A stretch of DNA of 64,000 nt, taken from assembly GCA_963576475.1 (NCBI GenBank), contig OY754987.1:7414536-7478535 (forward strand). The letters run 5' to 3'. The stretch's first letter is position 1. Each line of letters begins with the position of its first letter. The translations under genes and the position numbers were made by a program. Of this stretch, positions 1 through 10,143 are shown in pieces. This DNA is from Molanna angustata (lineage: Eukaryota > Arthropoda > Insecta > Trichoptera > Molannidae). The notes below the pieces were generated by a model. That model did not search any database. It was given only the letters and a program-made list of their open reading frames with translations, and was not told where the DNA came from.

Positions 1-199
1 GCCAGTATCAACTTTTGGTAGAATGTCTATAATTTGTGCATATTGTGGTGATTTGAAATGGAAGGGAGAAAACCCAGGAATGTGTTGTAACAATGGAATA
101 GTACACATACCTGCAATAGATATCCTCCAGAGCCTCTTTATACATTATTAACAGGTAATTCTATAAATGCATGCCATTATAGAATTAAGTATTTTAAAA

Positions 200-592
200 G
201 TCATGTTAGAAGATATAATAGGACGATGTATGAGAGGGTCAGAAATGAGGACATAAGGAAAAAATGTAAGATAAAGAAAGATGTCATTAATAGAATTTAA
301 GTGAACACATTGAGATGGTTTAGACACATGGGCAGAATGAATTAGGAACGCCTGACGAAGAAAATATACATTGCGGACAGGAATTGAATGAGAGGTCGGG
401 GCCGCCCAAGTAAGGGATGGCATATCCATGGGAACGCTATTTTGAAAGGCGGAGATGTCAGAAGCATGAACAACAAATGAATATGTATAGGACAATGTAT
501 GAATGTCGATGAATGTGTGTCAAGATAGAAATAAGTAGCGTTTGGTTCTCTCTGCCTACCCCGCGAGGGACATGGCGTGATGGTATGTATGT
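200..592 (+). mobile_element. LINE-alpha 3' fragment (RTE-like)
   Basis: This is a decayed 3' end of a non-LTR retrotransposon. In broken frames it reads like the copy at 53.7-54.7 kb: an RTMYDRVRNED-like stretch, a WFGH motif, GRGRPRKGWH and an NDILK segment. These are the usual features after the RT domain in RTE-like elements. Stop codons and frameshifts are frequent. It ends in the family's hallmark tail, CATGGCGTGATGGTATGTATG. LINE-alpha is the commonest LINE tail in the window, with about ten copies. The RTE clade is inferred from the post-RT architecture. Confidence 0.7.
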
Positions 593-644
593 AATGCTTG
601 CTTTCAAATGAAATTTTTAGGAATAAACTAAAGAATTATGAGTT

Positions 645-1005
645 ATTATTATGAGTGATAGAGTTAGATGTGTTACAAAGGAGGATCAAATTAGAAATGA
701 ATACGTCCGAGGTAGTTTTGGAGTCGCCTCTATTCCGGAGAAACTAAAGGCCAGACACCGATGGTACGGACACATTACCAGACGAAATGAGGTTCATATA
801 GTTAAACTCACACAGGATATACGCACTCAGTCCAGAAATAGAGGCCGTACATAGGCCACCTGGTGGACAAATATTAAGGAGTTGAGGGAGGAGCAACTAA
901 CCAGAGAAATGACGCAAGATGGAAAGATCTCCGAAGGGCAAGAAAGGAAAGGTCGTACCAGAAGGGCCGCTCCAGATGAACTGGGAAGAGGCAAGGAAGA
1001 AGAAA
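645..1005 (+). mobile_element. RTE-like LINE tail, second family
   Basis: The frame starting near 651 reads VTKEDQIRNEYVRG, then EKLKARHRWYGHITRR, then RNRGRT before a stop. It continues in another frame with a WW-rich segment. This matches the C-terminal tail of RTE-type LINE ORF2 proteins, where a 'LRWFGHVxRR...GRPKxxW' motif follows the RT domain. It differs in sequence from LINE-alpha and is 5' truncated. No catalytic RT motif is present. Confidence 0.6.
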
Positions 1006-1137
1006 TCTATATTTTCAAAACATTTCTGTATGTTTCATTTAATTAACAAATTATTTTACTTTCAAATTTATGAAGATAAATTTAAGAAAATAAAATTAAA
1101 TAATTGCCAACAATCAATTAATTTATTCACATAAAAA

Positions 1138-1420
1138 TATCATCATCATTATTCTTAGCGTCACAACTCTTGATGGGTCCTATCTGTGTCCAAGAATCTT
1201 CTCCATACTGTTCTATCGTTGGCTGCCACCTTCCAGTTCTGCTGCCCCATGGCTCATGACTATGCTGAGGTCCTGGTAAAGATCATAAAGCTCGGTGATA
1301 TATATCTTTTACGCCATGTTTGACAGTCGTTAATAGGTACATAGGTATATTCTGCATAAGATTTTTCTTTCAAAGGCATCCACTCTGTTTTCATCGTGTT
1401 TTGTTAATATCCAGGTAGGT
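1138..1420 (-). mobile_element. RTE-like LINE remnant, antisense
   Basis: On the minus strand, positions about 1415-1345 read WILTKHDENRVDAFERKILC followed by RIY. This aligns with the motif seen in the better copy at 31.5 kb (WTLTKKDENALLVFERKILR). An NHEL-like segment follows. The plus-strand CATCATCATTATT start at 1140 is the reverse complement of the element's simple-repeat 3' tail. Broken frames make it a fossil. Confidence 0.6.
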
Positions 1421-1689
1421 AACCGATAAAAATATATTACTATCAAATTCAACAAAACTTATTAACGTGGTAAGTTTTCTCAATATCTTTAACAATGTAT
1501 ATCTTTGTCAAAAACTTAATTGAAAAAACTTGAATCGAACTATAAAAACTATATAACCATATTGAATCGAACACATTTTCCTATTCTGACATATACGCAT
1601 TGTCGTCTCGATACTCGACATACATACATCACCTAATAATAATAATAATTAAAGACTTTTATAGTATTAAAAATACAAAATATATAAAG

Positions 1690-2270
1690 GGAAAGAACAC
1701 GGGAATCTCTTCGGTGACGGATCTTTAACCAGTTCAGTCGTTGCCTGCTCTCGGATACGTGGTCGAACTTCCTGAGTCCAAACACGTATAGAATGCAGAC
1801 ATTTTGTAACCGTTCGAGTTTGTTAAGTTGATCTTCAGTTGAATCTCAGCGTAGGCAACGTCAGCGTAGTCAAGTAATGGTAGCATGTGTTGTTGAGTTA
1901 CGCGACATCCTACGTAGGCGATTCAAAGCGAACGCGAATGCGAAGCGATCCGAACGGATACATGCGAATTCAAAGTGATGCGGTGCGACGCTGCGGCTCT
2001 GTCCTACGGGCACGCGAATCGTGCTTCTGACATTATACTTTACCAAAAAAAACTATGGCACCGCTTCCAATTCGCGCGAAAATATCAAACAAATTGATCG
2101 CGTTCGCTTCGCATCGTACCATGTCACACCGTACCCTACTCGCGGTCGGTAACGCAGGACACTTCAATAGTTACCGACTGATTGTTATTTTCGCGCCGCT
2201 TCGCGTTCGCCTTGAATCGCCTACGTAAGACGTCGCGTTAGAGTGATTTTAGTCTTAACTGGTAAATAAT
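1690..2270 (-). mobile_element. Jockey/CR1-like LINE remnant split by a MITE
   Basis: The minus strand encodes a recognisable LINE C-terminus: MLPLLDYADVAYAEI, then after one frameshift DQLNKLERLQNVCILYVFGL and RKFDHVSESRQRLNWLKIRH. 'LLDYAD' followed by 'LERLQNxC' is typical of Jockey and CR1-group proteins downstream of RT. Coding similarity stops at 1900, where a 337-bp element begins, and appears to resume at 2241 with TKITLTQQH. The MITE therefore inserted into this older LINE copy. Confidence 0.6.
1901..2237. mobile_element. MITE, PIF/Harbinger-like, 337 bp
   Basis: Terminal inverted repeats of about 36 bp begin CGCGACATCCTACGTAGGCG on the left. The right end, in reverse complement, begins CGCGACGTCTTACGTAGGCG. 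Both ends then share a GATTCAA(A/G)GCGAACGCGAA stretch. The element is flanked by a 3-bp duplication TTA (1898-1900 and 2238-2240), the target size and sequence typical of PIF/Harbinger elements. It is GC- and CpG-richer than its surroundings and has no transposase. The superfamily is inferred from the duplication. Confidence 0.75.
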
Positions 2271-2274
2271 TTTT

Positions 2275-3290
2275 AAGTCGGCCTCATACGTTCTCATTTG
2301 TTATTCAACAGACATACGACAAAGTTTAAGTATTAAATTTAGACTAAAATTATTATATTTATTTGTTTGTAAATTTTTGGAAGATTAACAGCATATATAT
2401 TACATCTAATATAATAATTTAACAGCCAATAAGTCTCCGCTGATTGGCTATACTGTCAGTTGCAAGTTGAAAAATATAACATAATAATATAATATGTTTC
2501 TGTAACAGATAAAGTTTCATCGTGAAACGGAGGTAAACATAAACAAGAAAAAAAAATTATCACCGAAGAGAACATACATGATTTTATATTTTAGTGGTTA
2601 CAGTTGGCAAAATAAATTATAGTATCAAAAAAATTGCACTTAGAATACATCTCGCTACTGTAATGCTAATCTGAAATACATCAAATTCTGGTGAATTAAA
2701 TATAAAATGTCCATAACCAAACTATAGTACCGCTTTAATGTCTGCAGTTAAAATAAGAGTCTGCGAATGCTTGCTAAATTAACTGAAAAGGCGAATATCC
2801 TTATTTAAGCATAAAAAATTATACAATCTAAATACACATAACACACAATAGGTGATCATTTAAGTAATATCATTTAGTTTAGATTTAGACTACATGTTGA
2901 GTTTGCAAACATAATTTATCGGTCATTTGTCAAACGTCAAGTCAAATGTCAACCACGGTGTTGCCAGGATTTAAAGTACTAATTATTATTGGAGAGTTGC
3001 ATGAAAAAATATTAATATTTATTACATGTTTATTTACAAGGAGTTTAAAATATCAATCTTTCTAAAATTAAACAATTTATTATTTTGTAAATTAATATTT
3101 TATAAGAATAACGTCTTTGTGCGGAGGCGACAAACACAGCAGCGAAAAATAAAGCTTGCTCCGTGTCATGGTTTGTGAAACGCAAATTAAGAAACTAAAA
3201 GAGAAGTTTCGTTTGACTTCTACAATAGGGTTTGCAACCTTTTTAACCACTTTGCGGATTATATGCGTTTGATTTAGTTGAAACTCAGCA
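2275..3290. other. Unassigned AT-rich spacer
   Basis: I see no coding region or clear repeat structure in this stretch. It is AT-rich with scattered stop codons in all frames. A short TGACAT/TGTCAAA-rich patch at 2925-2950 is a common low-complexity motif and is not enough for a promoter call. Confidence 0.4.
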
Positions 3291-3299
3291 ATCTTCGTA

Positions 3300-3666
3300 T
3301 TGCCTGTATAATTAAAAATGGTCTCTCAGTGTCTCCCGTCCCTTCGGTGCCTCCTGTCCTTTTAATGTCTCCTGTCCCTCAGTGCCACCCGTCTCTTCAG
3401 TGTCTCCCGTCCCTTCAGGTCCTTCTGTACCTCCCGTTCCGTCAATGCCTCATACCCCTCTTCATTTCCTCCCGAATCTTTCATCCCTTCAGACAGTAAC
3501 TTCAGACCCCTCAGTACCTTCAGATCGTTCAGTACCTTCAGACCGTTCAGTACCTTCAGACCCCTCAGTGCCATGGACCGCCGGAGGCGGTCATTTACCG
3601 CGCAGCGGTAAAAGCCGGCTGCAAGCCCTAGCTTAGAAGCTGAGCGAAGCGAAGCTTCTCAGCTAG
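3300..3666 (+). mobile_element. Possible Helitron-like 3' end with minisatellite
   Basis: A pyrimidine-rich array of diverged CCCTTCAGTGTCTCCCGT-like units (3325-3480) passes into four roughly 18-bp units of AGTACCTTCAGACCGTTC type (about 3505-3570). A GC-rich end follows. A hairpin (GCTGAG at 3639-3644 pairing with CTCAGC at 3658-3663) is next to a terminal CTAG followed by T, which resembles a Helitron 3' terminus. The stem is closer to the terminus than is classic. The 5' end was not found. Short ORFs here are repeat by-products. Confidence 0.35.
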
Positions 3667-4159
3667 TATAAAATAAAAAACAAATAAAAAATATATCAAT
3701 ATAAGTACTTGGATATATTGCCTTAGTAAAATTTTTTAATAAAATCTTAATAAAAATAAAAACAATTTATATAAAAAATAGCATAGATTTTCAAAAAAAC
3801 GCTCTTAATTCAGGTAGAGACTCATTACTAAGAATAAACCGTGAACTAAGAAACATAATCATCTGACAGGTATATGAAGTAGGTACTAAATATTGACACG
3901 TAATCAAAAGTATTCATAATATTCGGCTTCTTTATTGATTACACTAAAATCTTTTTATATCCTTTCTTCGTTACAATGATCAAAAAATGTGTGTTTTTTT
4001 TTCTTTTCTTATTGAATATCTTAATAATGCACTTCGAAAGCGCCACGCACGAGTTAAAGTTTATCTGGCGAGCGAGCAGTTAACTCAGAAATCACAAGCG
4101 AGAATAACAAAATAATGCTATTTTAAAATTAAGAAAATAAGCATTTCTTGACATGTGAG

Positions 4160-4730
4160 TAGGGTTACCAGATGAAAAAATCAAAAGTCCGGAGAAAAGG
4201 CCTGATTTCCAGGGAAAAGTCCTGAAATTTTATGCGTTGTGGGCAAACATTTTATAGACAATAGGTATTTCACGATTACCAGAGATACTGCGTATTTGTC
4301 AATATATGTATATTTGCAATTATAGCCAAGAATGCAAACATATGTAGAATAAGTTTTTTCTATCATAGGGGCTCAATGGTCGAAAGAAAGAAATCGACTA
4401 AAGGTCTCTTCAGTTCGAGCTATACTTTTAGTTCAATATAATTTGAAGAGTTTAACATGTGAGACATTTTATAAATCAATAATTAAAGAAAAAACCTTAC
4501 TTAAAAAGGTATCTTCACATATTAAGTACGATAAAACTGATTAAGTACCTACTTGGATTATTACCAAAGGAAGATTATTTTTAGTTTGTTTAACTTTAAA
4601 TTAAAGAGATCTTGCTGTGTTTAATTGAAAATCCTGAGATATCATGAGATTTGCAAATTCCGGCCGCAATTCTGAGAAAAGTCGAAAGATCCTGAAATCT
4701 CAGGACAAATCCTGAGATATGGTAACCCTA
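4160..4730. mobile_element. Non-autonomous hAT element, 571 bp
   Basis: Terminal inverted repeats TAGGGTTACCA and TGGTAACCCTA bound the element. They fit the hAT consensus start YARNG. An identical 8-bp direct duplication CATGTGAG lies outside each end (4152-4159 and 4731-4738), the diagnostic size for hAT. Subterminal regions carry repeated 'TCCTGA'/'TCAGGA' motifs in both orientations. There is no transposase ORF, so the copy depends on a transposase elsewhere. The intact TIR and duplication suggest it is fairly young. Confidence 0.85.
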
Positions 4731-4932
4731 CATGTGAGTGTACGGTTTTACAACAGAAAACGGCAGTTTCTGTCGCGAAGCGTTTTGGGTAATAACTATT
4801 ATGTAAAATATTATTTGTTCTTATTATGGGGAGTCTTAAATTTTTATTTATTAAACTATTATCATTGCAAAAATATTTTTTTAACCACTTTGTTAAACGG
4901 TTTCGAAGCTTCCAGATGAGATGACAGTTTTT

Positions 4933-5003
4933 TAAATTATATTAATAACTAAATTATATTAATAACTTAATTATATTAATAACAAAATTATATTAATAAC
5001 TAA
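4933..5003. repeat. 17-bp tandem repeat, about 4 copies
   Basis: Four adjacent units of the form AATTATATTAATAACTA differ by one or two bases. It is AT-only and of no evident function. Confidence 0.7.
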
Positions 5004-5009
5004 ATTTCA

Positions 5010-5830
5010 TATTGATGTTATTCTATATATTGAAAATCCGTCCAAATTTTAAAATAGACTTACTTGATAAAGAAAATTGTGGCGTCTAAAATTCATTGCT
5101 CTTTGTATCTTTGGAAGGTTTTCTTAGTAACTTTCTCAAGCATGTTTTTCTTTAATATCGCATATTGAACTCCATGCATCGACTGCACTCTGGTGGTAAA
5201 CTTTAGCAACTATTCATACTGTCGTGTATTATGTTTGAAGATAGGGTTAAAGTTTCAACATTTCTCTAGTGTGTTATACTGCTGTTATTAGTCAATATGT
5301 GGCATCATACATGTAGAGCAGTAAACTCAATTTGTTTTCTAATTTATTAGCAAATTTATGATAGTTATTATTTATTTAAAGGGTCGAAACTATACTGCAA
5401 AAACTACCGAACCATAAGTTTGTAAAGTTCGATTGGCAAAATGTACCCACGCAAGGATTTTAGACCAGATATTAAGAAGGATAACAAAAGGAAAAATATG
5501 GGTTGTGCAAGGTGCATTTTTACATCGAAGAGGATGAATTGACCAAATTTTCTCTCTGTGGATGGCGATGGAGAAGTTACTGGATAAAAACTAGAAGATT
5601 TTATCTGCCTTTATTGAACTTGAAAAAAAACGATGACAAATTTGATAGAGAGAGACTTTTAAATGTATTGGTACACCCGTATTCACAGACAAATGGAGGA
5701 GTGAGGCCTTATCACTCCTTGTAGAATTGAAGGACATGGCGTGATGTAAGTTTTTATTTATTAAGTTATAAACAAATTGCAGAACACAAGTTGAACATAA
5801 ATTGTAGAACAAGTTATAAAGAAATTTAAC
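5010..5830. other. Unassigned, with a possible LINE-alpha tail
   Basis: No ORF is recognised. Around 5725-5745 the sequence GGACATGGCGTGATG matches the LINE-alpha 3' tail, but the preceding 100 bp do not clearly align. A small hairpin (GGAGTGA/TCACTCC) sits at about 5695-5720. The rest is featureless AT-rich sequence. Confidence 0.35.
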
Positions 5831-5837
5831 AACTGTT

Positions 5838-6128
5838 TGGCAAGGTCTATATTTTTCACGGTTTTTTTAACTTTTAAGTCAAAAAACACCAACTTAGAGG
5901 CTTTGCAGCATATCTGTTATACATATATATGGATGACCTCATGATTTGTTGTAAAACCTTTAGTGTATGCGTCCTTTATAAACTGAGATAAAAATTTCAT
6001 AAATTATAATGATAGGCTTAAAAAATAATTGTACTCAGAATTTTGAATTTTTTATTCAATCGGGGGTTATCAACTTTTGAATTTATATTTCAGTCAACAG
6101 TCATGTATGATTTTGTAGAATAACAATA
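5838..6128 (+). mobile_element. Degenerate HINE fragment
   Basis: This is a diverged duplicate of the adjacent HINE. It keeps the TCACGG...TTTTAACTTTTAAGTC region, AAAAAACACCAACTTAGAGG, and later ACTCAGAATTTTGAATTTT and GGGGTTATCAACTTTTGAAT. The (TG)n core and both termini are missing. It lies immediately upstream of a full-length copy in the same orientation, so it is either an older insertion or a partial tandem copy. Confidence 0.6.
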
Positions 6129-6132
6129 GTTA

Positions 6133-6345
6133 TTCCAACTGTCGATTTGTTCAGGAGAACTTTGTTCTCTTAACATATCGACAATGTTTCAAGCCAGGAT
6201 ACGCGAGAATTGTATGCAGAGGTCTACTTTTTTCACGGCTTTTCCAACTTTGAAGTCAAAAAACACCAACTTAGAGGCTTCGCAGCATATATGTTCCGTA
6301 CACGGATTTACTCAGAATTCGGAGTAGAACATTTCGTGTGTCTGT

Positions 6346-6414
<69 letters not shown>

Positions 6415-7200
6415 TGTGTGTGTGTGTGTGTGTCTGTGTGTCCATCCGTCCCTTATAACTTTTGATCTGCTCAATTGACAGAGCCCAAAATTTCAGAATA
6501 TATAAACAGTTATAGGTCTACAAAACTTTTATACTCAGAATTTTGAATTTTTGTTTCAGTCAGGGGTTATCAACTTTTGAATTTTTACTTTATGTTTCCA
6601 TATATCTCAAAAACCATAAAAGCTAGAACGCTGAAAATTAATATAAACATAGACAAATTCAAAACCTCAAATAACTTTTTTCAAAAAAATTCCAGGGTTT
6701 CTAAAACATTTTTTATTAAGAAAGATATTTAACTGCCTATATTTCCAAATATTTTAAAAATATCGAAAAAAGCCGAAACACCCCAACTAGATAATTTAAT
6801 TTTCTATAAAAAATGTCAGTATTGTACAAATAAATCTAAAAAAATTTTTAACAATTTTTATAAAAATTGAATTTAGTGACGACATCGCTTCATACAATTT
6901 GTATGGTAATCGCCTATACACAATATGTAAGAAGACTTAATAGTTTGATACCTACTTAAATCTCCAAACATACATACATACCTACCGTCATGCTGTTTTC
7001 ATATTCTGGGTAGAAAAAAGGACTGACCTCCATACTATTGTATCTTGACATAGATACCTAGGTACTTGTGTTGTATAGAAAATCAAATACCTTAAAATAT
7101 TAAATAATTTGTATTTATGGGTTTATAGTTTGGTACTTATTCTTCAACTATACGTACTATCGCTATCGACAGTTGGATCTCATGTGTTACATGCAACTAG
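6133..7200 (+). mobile_element. HINE: Helentron-like non-autonomous element, full length
   Basis: This is a roughly 1-kb non-coding element with a distinctive architecture. The 5' end TTCCAACTGTCGAT is repeated inverted near the 3' end (ATCGACAGTTGGA). At the 5' end the CTGTCGAT segment also starts a stem-loop closing with ATCGACA. The core contains a (TG)n tract at about 6337-6440. At the 3' end a short palindrome CATGTGTTACATG lies just inside CAACTAG, followed by T. Subterminal inverted repeats, a 3' stem-loop, an internal microsatellite and a CTAG-T end fit the published design of Helentron-associated elements (DINE-1 type). ORFs across the TG tract are meaningless. Confidence 0.65.
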
Positions 7201-7204
7201 TTTA

Positions 7205-7463
7205 TATAAATTTTGGAACAGAAACCTCAAAAATTGTAAAACAATAGTAAATATGTACCTACATACATAATACATAAATATGTTGGTAATAAAACAACAT
7301 TCATTCATAAATTTAAAATTACTTAATGGATTTCTTATCAATTTATTTATACATAACGGTACCTGCCTACGTATTTTTCTTGATTTTGTTATTTATCAAT
7401 ATATTACCTGTGGTAAGAATCATTTAAAATATCTTCGCATTTTCGTATAATGAGTTACTATAT
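7205..7463. other. Unassigned spacer
   Basis: AT-rich, no coding potential and no repeat recognised. It carries TACCTACATACATA-type simple motifs only. Confidence 0.35.
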
Positions 7464-7589
7464 ATTCCACAAAAGTACAGGTTCAATATGAAGAATACAC
7501 GTGTTGACTAGAATTATGTTACATACATTCCACAAAAGTACAGGTTCAATATGAAGAATACACGTGTTGACTAGAATTATGTTACATAC
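7464..7589. repeat. 63-bp direct tandem duplication
   Basis: Two identical adjacent 63-bp copies each start ATTCCACAAAAGTACAGG and end in GTTACATAC. Their identity implies a recent duplication. No gene overlaps it. Confidence 0.85.
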
Positions 7590-7699
7590 ATACATATCCA
7601 ACAGTAATGGTAGTCGTTAAATACACAAAGGGATGGAGTATGTATATACTATGTATTATATACTAAACATACTTATTCATATTCTTTTTGTATTATAAC

Positions 7700-7750
7700 G
7701 TAGGGGTACAACCATCTCGACGCCGCCGCCGCCGGCCGACGCGACGCCCG
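7700..7750. other. Short GC-rich CpG island-like patch
   Basis: About 45 bases of CGACGCCGCCGCCGCCGGCC-type sequence stand out in an AT-rich window. No ORF is attached. It could be a remnant of a GC-rich transposon end or of an old promoter or exon, and nothing in the flanks decides this. Confidence 0.3.
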
Positions 7751-7969
7751 AAGCTAGTGAACTTCGTTTAATAATTGTAACATTTGAATTGAAATTTTAC
7801 TCACCAATATTAACAAAATTCTTTGGTTGATTGATTTGTGAATGTAATAAATTATAATATTATTATTAATTTAAAAAGTTTGACAATTTCTTAGCTGTAG
7901 TAATTTCAGTCCAAAGAAACCATGATGTCGTGAACAATAATTTAAAATTAATATTTTTTTATTGACATA

Positions 7970-8110
7970 CTTTTAAACATCTCAATAGAGACGAAGTTGG
8001 GATATTAAAGAAGAACCAGGAACTCAAGGCATCTACAGGGCTTATGACCTGTCATCGGCTTGCTATCATGCTAATTTTAGGGATATTGTATCACACTTTT
8101 GGAATTATCT
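7970..8110 (+). repeat. Dispersed repeat D, end fragment
   Basis: The sequence ACATCTCAATAGAGACGAAG, a GAACCAGGAACTCAAGG segment and the 'CTTATGACCTGTCATCGGCT' segment recur in inverse orientation at 25.55-25.66 kb and 30.48-30.61 kb, and in part at 50.49 kb. This marks one terminus of a dispersed non-coding repeat family of at least 400 bp. Confidence 0.6.
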
Positions 8111-8491
8111 TTTCACTTGAATTTTATCTGTTGTTGACCAGTCCTCATTAAATTTAATCGGTATCGTTGCATTTTTGTACAAGTTTTTAATTGGATTGTG
8201 TACAAGTTTGTATGAAATACAAGATTTTTCAATTTTATTAAAATTTATATTGAATTAAGTTGAACATGTGTAAAAACAGTAAATTATCATTATTGCTTAG
8301 TTTAATTTGTAAGACAAAATTGTTCAATTTTATCTTAACAATGAATCAAGTTGAAAACAGTTTCAATATGCATTGTCATTGGAATATACAATTTCTGAAA
8401 GTTTTTAAGTTAATTGAAAGTTTATTAAGAATCAATAGCGAAATTCCCGTACAGATCGATTTTGGCACTTTGGAAATAACAATTACATGAG

Positions 8492-8610
8492 AAATTATAT
8501 TGGTCATATTTCACCTCTGCCGGGAATCACACCCGGGACGCTGGCGCAGAAGTCAAACATTTTGCTACTTAGTGTTCCACGGCGGTCGATAATGAGGGTT
8601 GGTTGGTTTA
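8492..8610 (-). mobile_element. SINE-3, tRNA-derived, antisense
   Basis: On the minus strand the order is CGACCGCCGTGG, an A-box-like region, then GCGTCCCGGGTGTGATTCCCG. The last contains a Pol III B-box-like core (GGGTGTGATTCCCGG), followed by CAGAGGTGAA. The same head occurs in cleaner form at 56.53 kb. The copy is diverged and has no functional tRNA cloverleaf. Confidence 0.6.
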
Positions 8611-8935
8611 TAATGAGTGAAGAAACAGTAAAATTTAGAGGTTTTTTAAATATCAATAATAGTCATTATAATATAATAATAATAAATAACTCAGCCGGTA
8701 GATTTTAATATTCTCTATCGATTGAAATAAAAATCTACTTCTTAGGCCTTGTTGTTTTTTAGTTACAATAAAAAAAATAAGAAAGAGTTTTACTAAAACT
8801 AATTTTGCATAAATTGAAGAAAAGTATTGCACAAATTCAAATTGCCAAAACTTATGCAATAAAATAAAGATGTACAAACAAACTGTTTCTTATTTCAAAG
8901 ACGTATCTTGTGAGGGTAATAGGGAAATTATTTTC

Positions 8936-9372
8936 AAAGTATACTATATAGCCTAGTATAGCCTCTAAAGAACTGCTACCCGCAAAGTATACTATATAGC
9001 CTAGTATAGCCTCTAAAGAACTGCTACCCGCAAAGTATACTATATAGCCTAGTATAGCCTCTAAAGAACTGCTACCCGCAAAGTATACTATATAGCCTAG
9101 TATAGCCTCTAAAGAACTGCTACCCGCAAAGTATACTATATAGCCTAGTATAGCCTCTAAAGAACTGCTACCCGCAAAGTATACTATATAGCTTAGTATA
9201 GCCTCTAAAGAACTGCTACCCGCAAAGTATACTATATAGCCTAGTATAGCCTCTAAAGAACTGCTACCCGCAAAGTATACTATAAAGCCTAGTATAGCCT
9301 TTAAAGAACTGCTACCCGCAAAGTATACTATATAGCCTAGTATAGCCTCTAAAGAACTGCTGCCCGCAAAAA
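8936..9372. repeat. 48-bp satellite, 9 copies
   Basis: The unit AAAGTATACTATATAGCCTA continues into GTATAGCCTCTAAAGAACTG and CTACCCGC, repeating exactly every 48 bp (unit starts 8936, 8984, 9032 and so on). Copies differ by only single bases, for example GCTTAG for GCCTAG. The unit has a partial dyad, TATACTATATAGCCTAGTATA. No parental transposon is visible in the window. Confidence 0.92.
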
Positions 9373-9374
9373 AG

Positions 9375-9700
9375 TATAGGTTTGTTCCTATTATTAATAT
9401 ATCCTTTAAAAAATTTGTTTTCTCTACAACACCTCATAAAAAAGAAACGGGATAGATATAAGAATTTTAGGGGCGATAGAAATAGACAAAAGGTTTATAT
9501 AAAAATCCTAGTAAAATTACAGAAGGAGCTTCACATTTGCCACCGAAAAATAAATTTAATATGTTATGTGGTCTAAAGAATGGACCATTATAGAAAGGGT
9601 CAGATTTTCGTCTCAATTCTGGTGGAAATTTTATTTTCAAAATATACACATGAAAAATCCTTTTTATAAGATCATGATAACGAAGAAATTTTTTGAATGT
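9375..9700. other. Unassigned AT-rich spacer
   Basis: No recognisable protein or repeat. Short ORFs on both strands look random. Confidence 0.35.
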
Positions 9701-9701
9701 G

Positions 9702-9805
9702 CTGACTGTCGTGGCGCAGTGATGTGTGCTGGCGTTTAATTGATGTGCTGGCGTCTTGAGTTCGGTTCCTGTCAGATGATAAATTTATTTGAAATAATTA
9801 ATCTA
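9702..9805 (+). mobile_element. SINE-3 copy, diverged
   Basis: The A-box-like TGTCGTGGCGCAGTGATG is followed about 50 bp later by a B-box-like TTGAGTTCGGTTCCTG, then GATAAATTTATTTGAA. The last stretch matches the body of the 56.53-kb copy (TTTATTTGAATTCATT). tRNA-derived SINE head, no intact tRNA fold. Confidence 0.6.
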
Positions 9806-10069
9806 GCAGTTCTCGTTTCTTTGGTCTGGAAACACTGACAAGTTTTTATTAAAGAATGATTATGTCCTTGAAACAAGTACATATACATCCGCATACGTTC
9901 CCTAAACTAAGCATAAATGCTTGTACCATAGGTGATAGAAATCAGTCGTGGCAGGATTCGATCACGCTAATATACACGCCACTAGTACATTTATTTGGTT
10001 TTCATTTATTAACACACACCGTGAAAAACATTATATAGGTACTCGTTTTTGATAATGTTATATTTAATA

Positions 10070-10143
10070 CTAGAAAAACCCGGCTGACGTTGTCCTGCCT
10101 GTATAATTATTTTCAAAAATGCTTGACCTGTATGTTTTCATAA
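10070..10143 (+). other. Element-like leader of the X-box minisatellite
   Basis: CTAGAAAAACCCGGCTGACG followed by TCCTGCCTGTATAATTATTT precedes the array. A related CTAGTACCCAGCAGACGTCC, then TGCCTGTTTAATTATTT, occurs at 15.5 kb, and TTGCCTGTATAATTA occurs at 3300 before another minisatellite. This suggests one repeat family that carries variable tandem arrays, possibly a Helitron-type element. Confidence 0.35.

Noticed and set aside
2900..2960. Promoter-like TGACAT/TGTCAAA cluster
   Set aside because: Common low-complexity motif in such genomes and no gene downstream.
3278..3636. Proline/serine-rich protein (VPSVPP repeats)
   Set aside because: Produced by a pyrimidine-rich minisatellite; open in several frames on both strands.
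6210..6474. CVCVCV / THTHTH ORFs in HINEs (also at 12.7, 18.2, 21.0 and 46.5 kb)
   Set aside because: Translation of (TG)n/(AC)n microsatellites within non-coding elements.
8936..9372. CRISPR-like array of 48-bp repeats (also the 71-, 82- and 127-bp arrays)
   Set aside because: The repeats are contiguous with no unique spacers and lie in a eukaryotic transposon-rich region. They are satellites.
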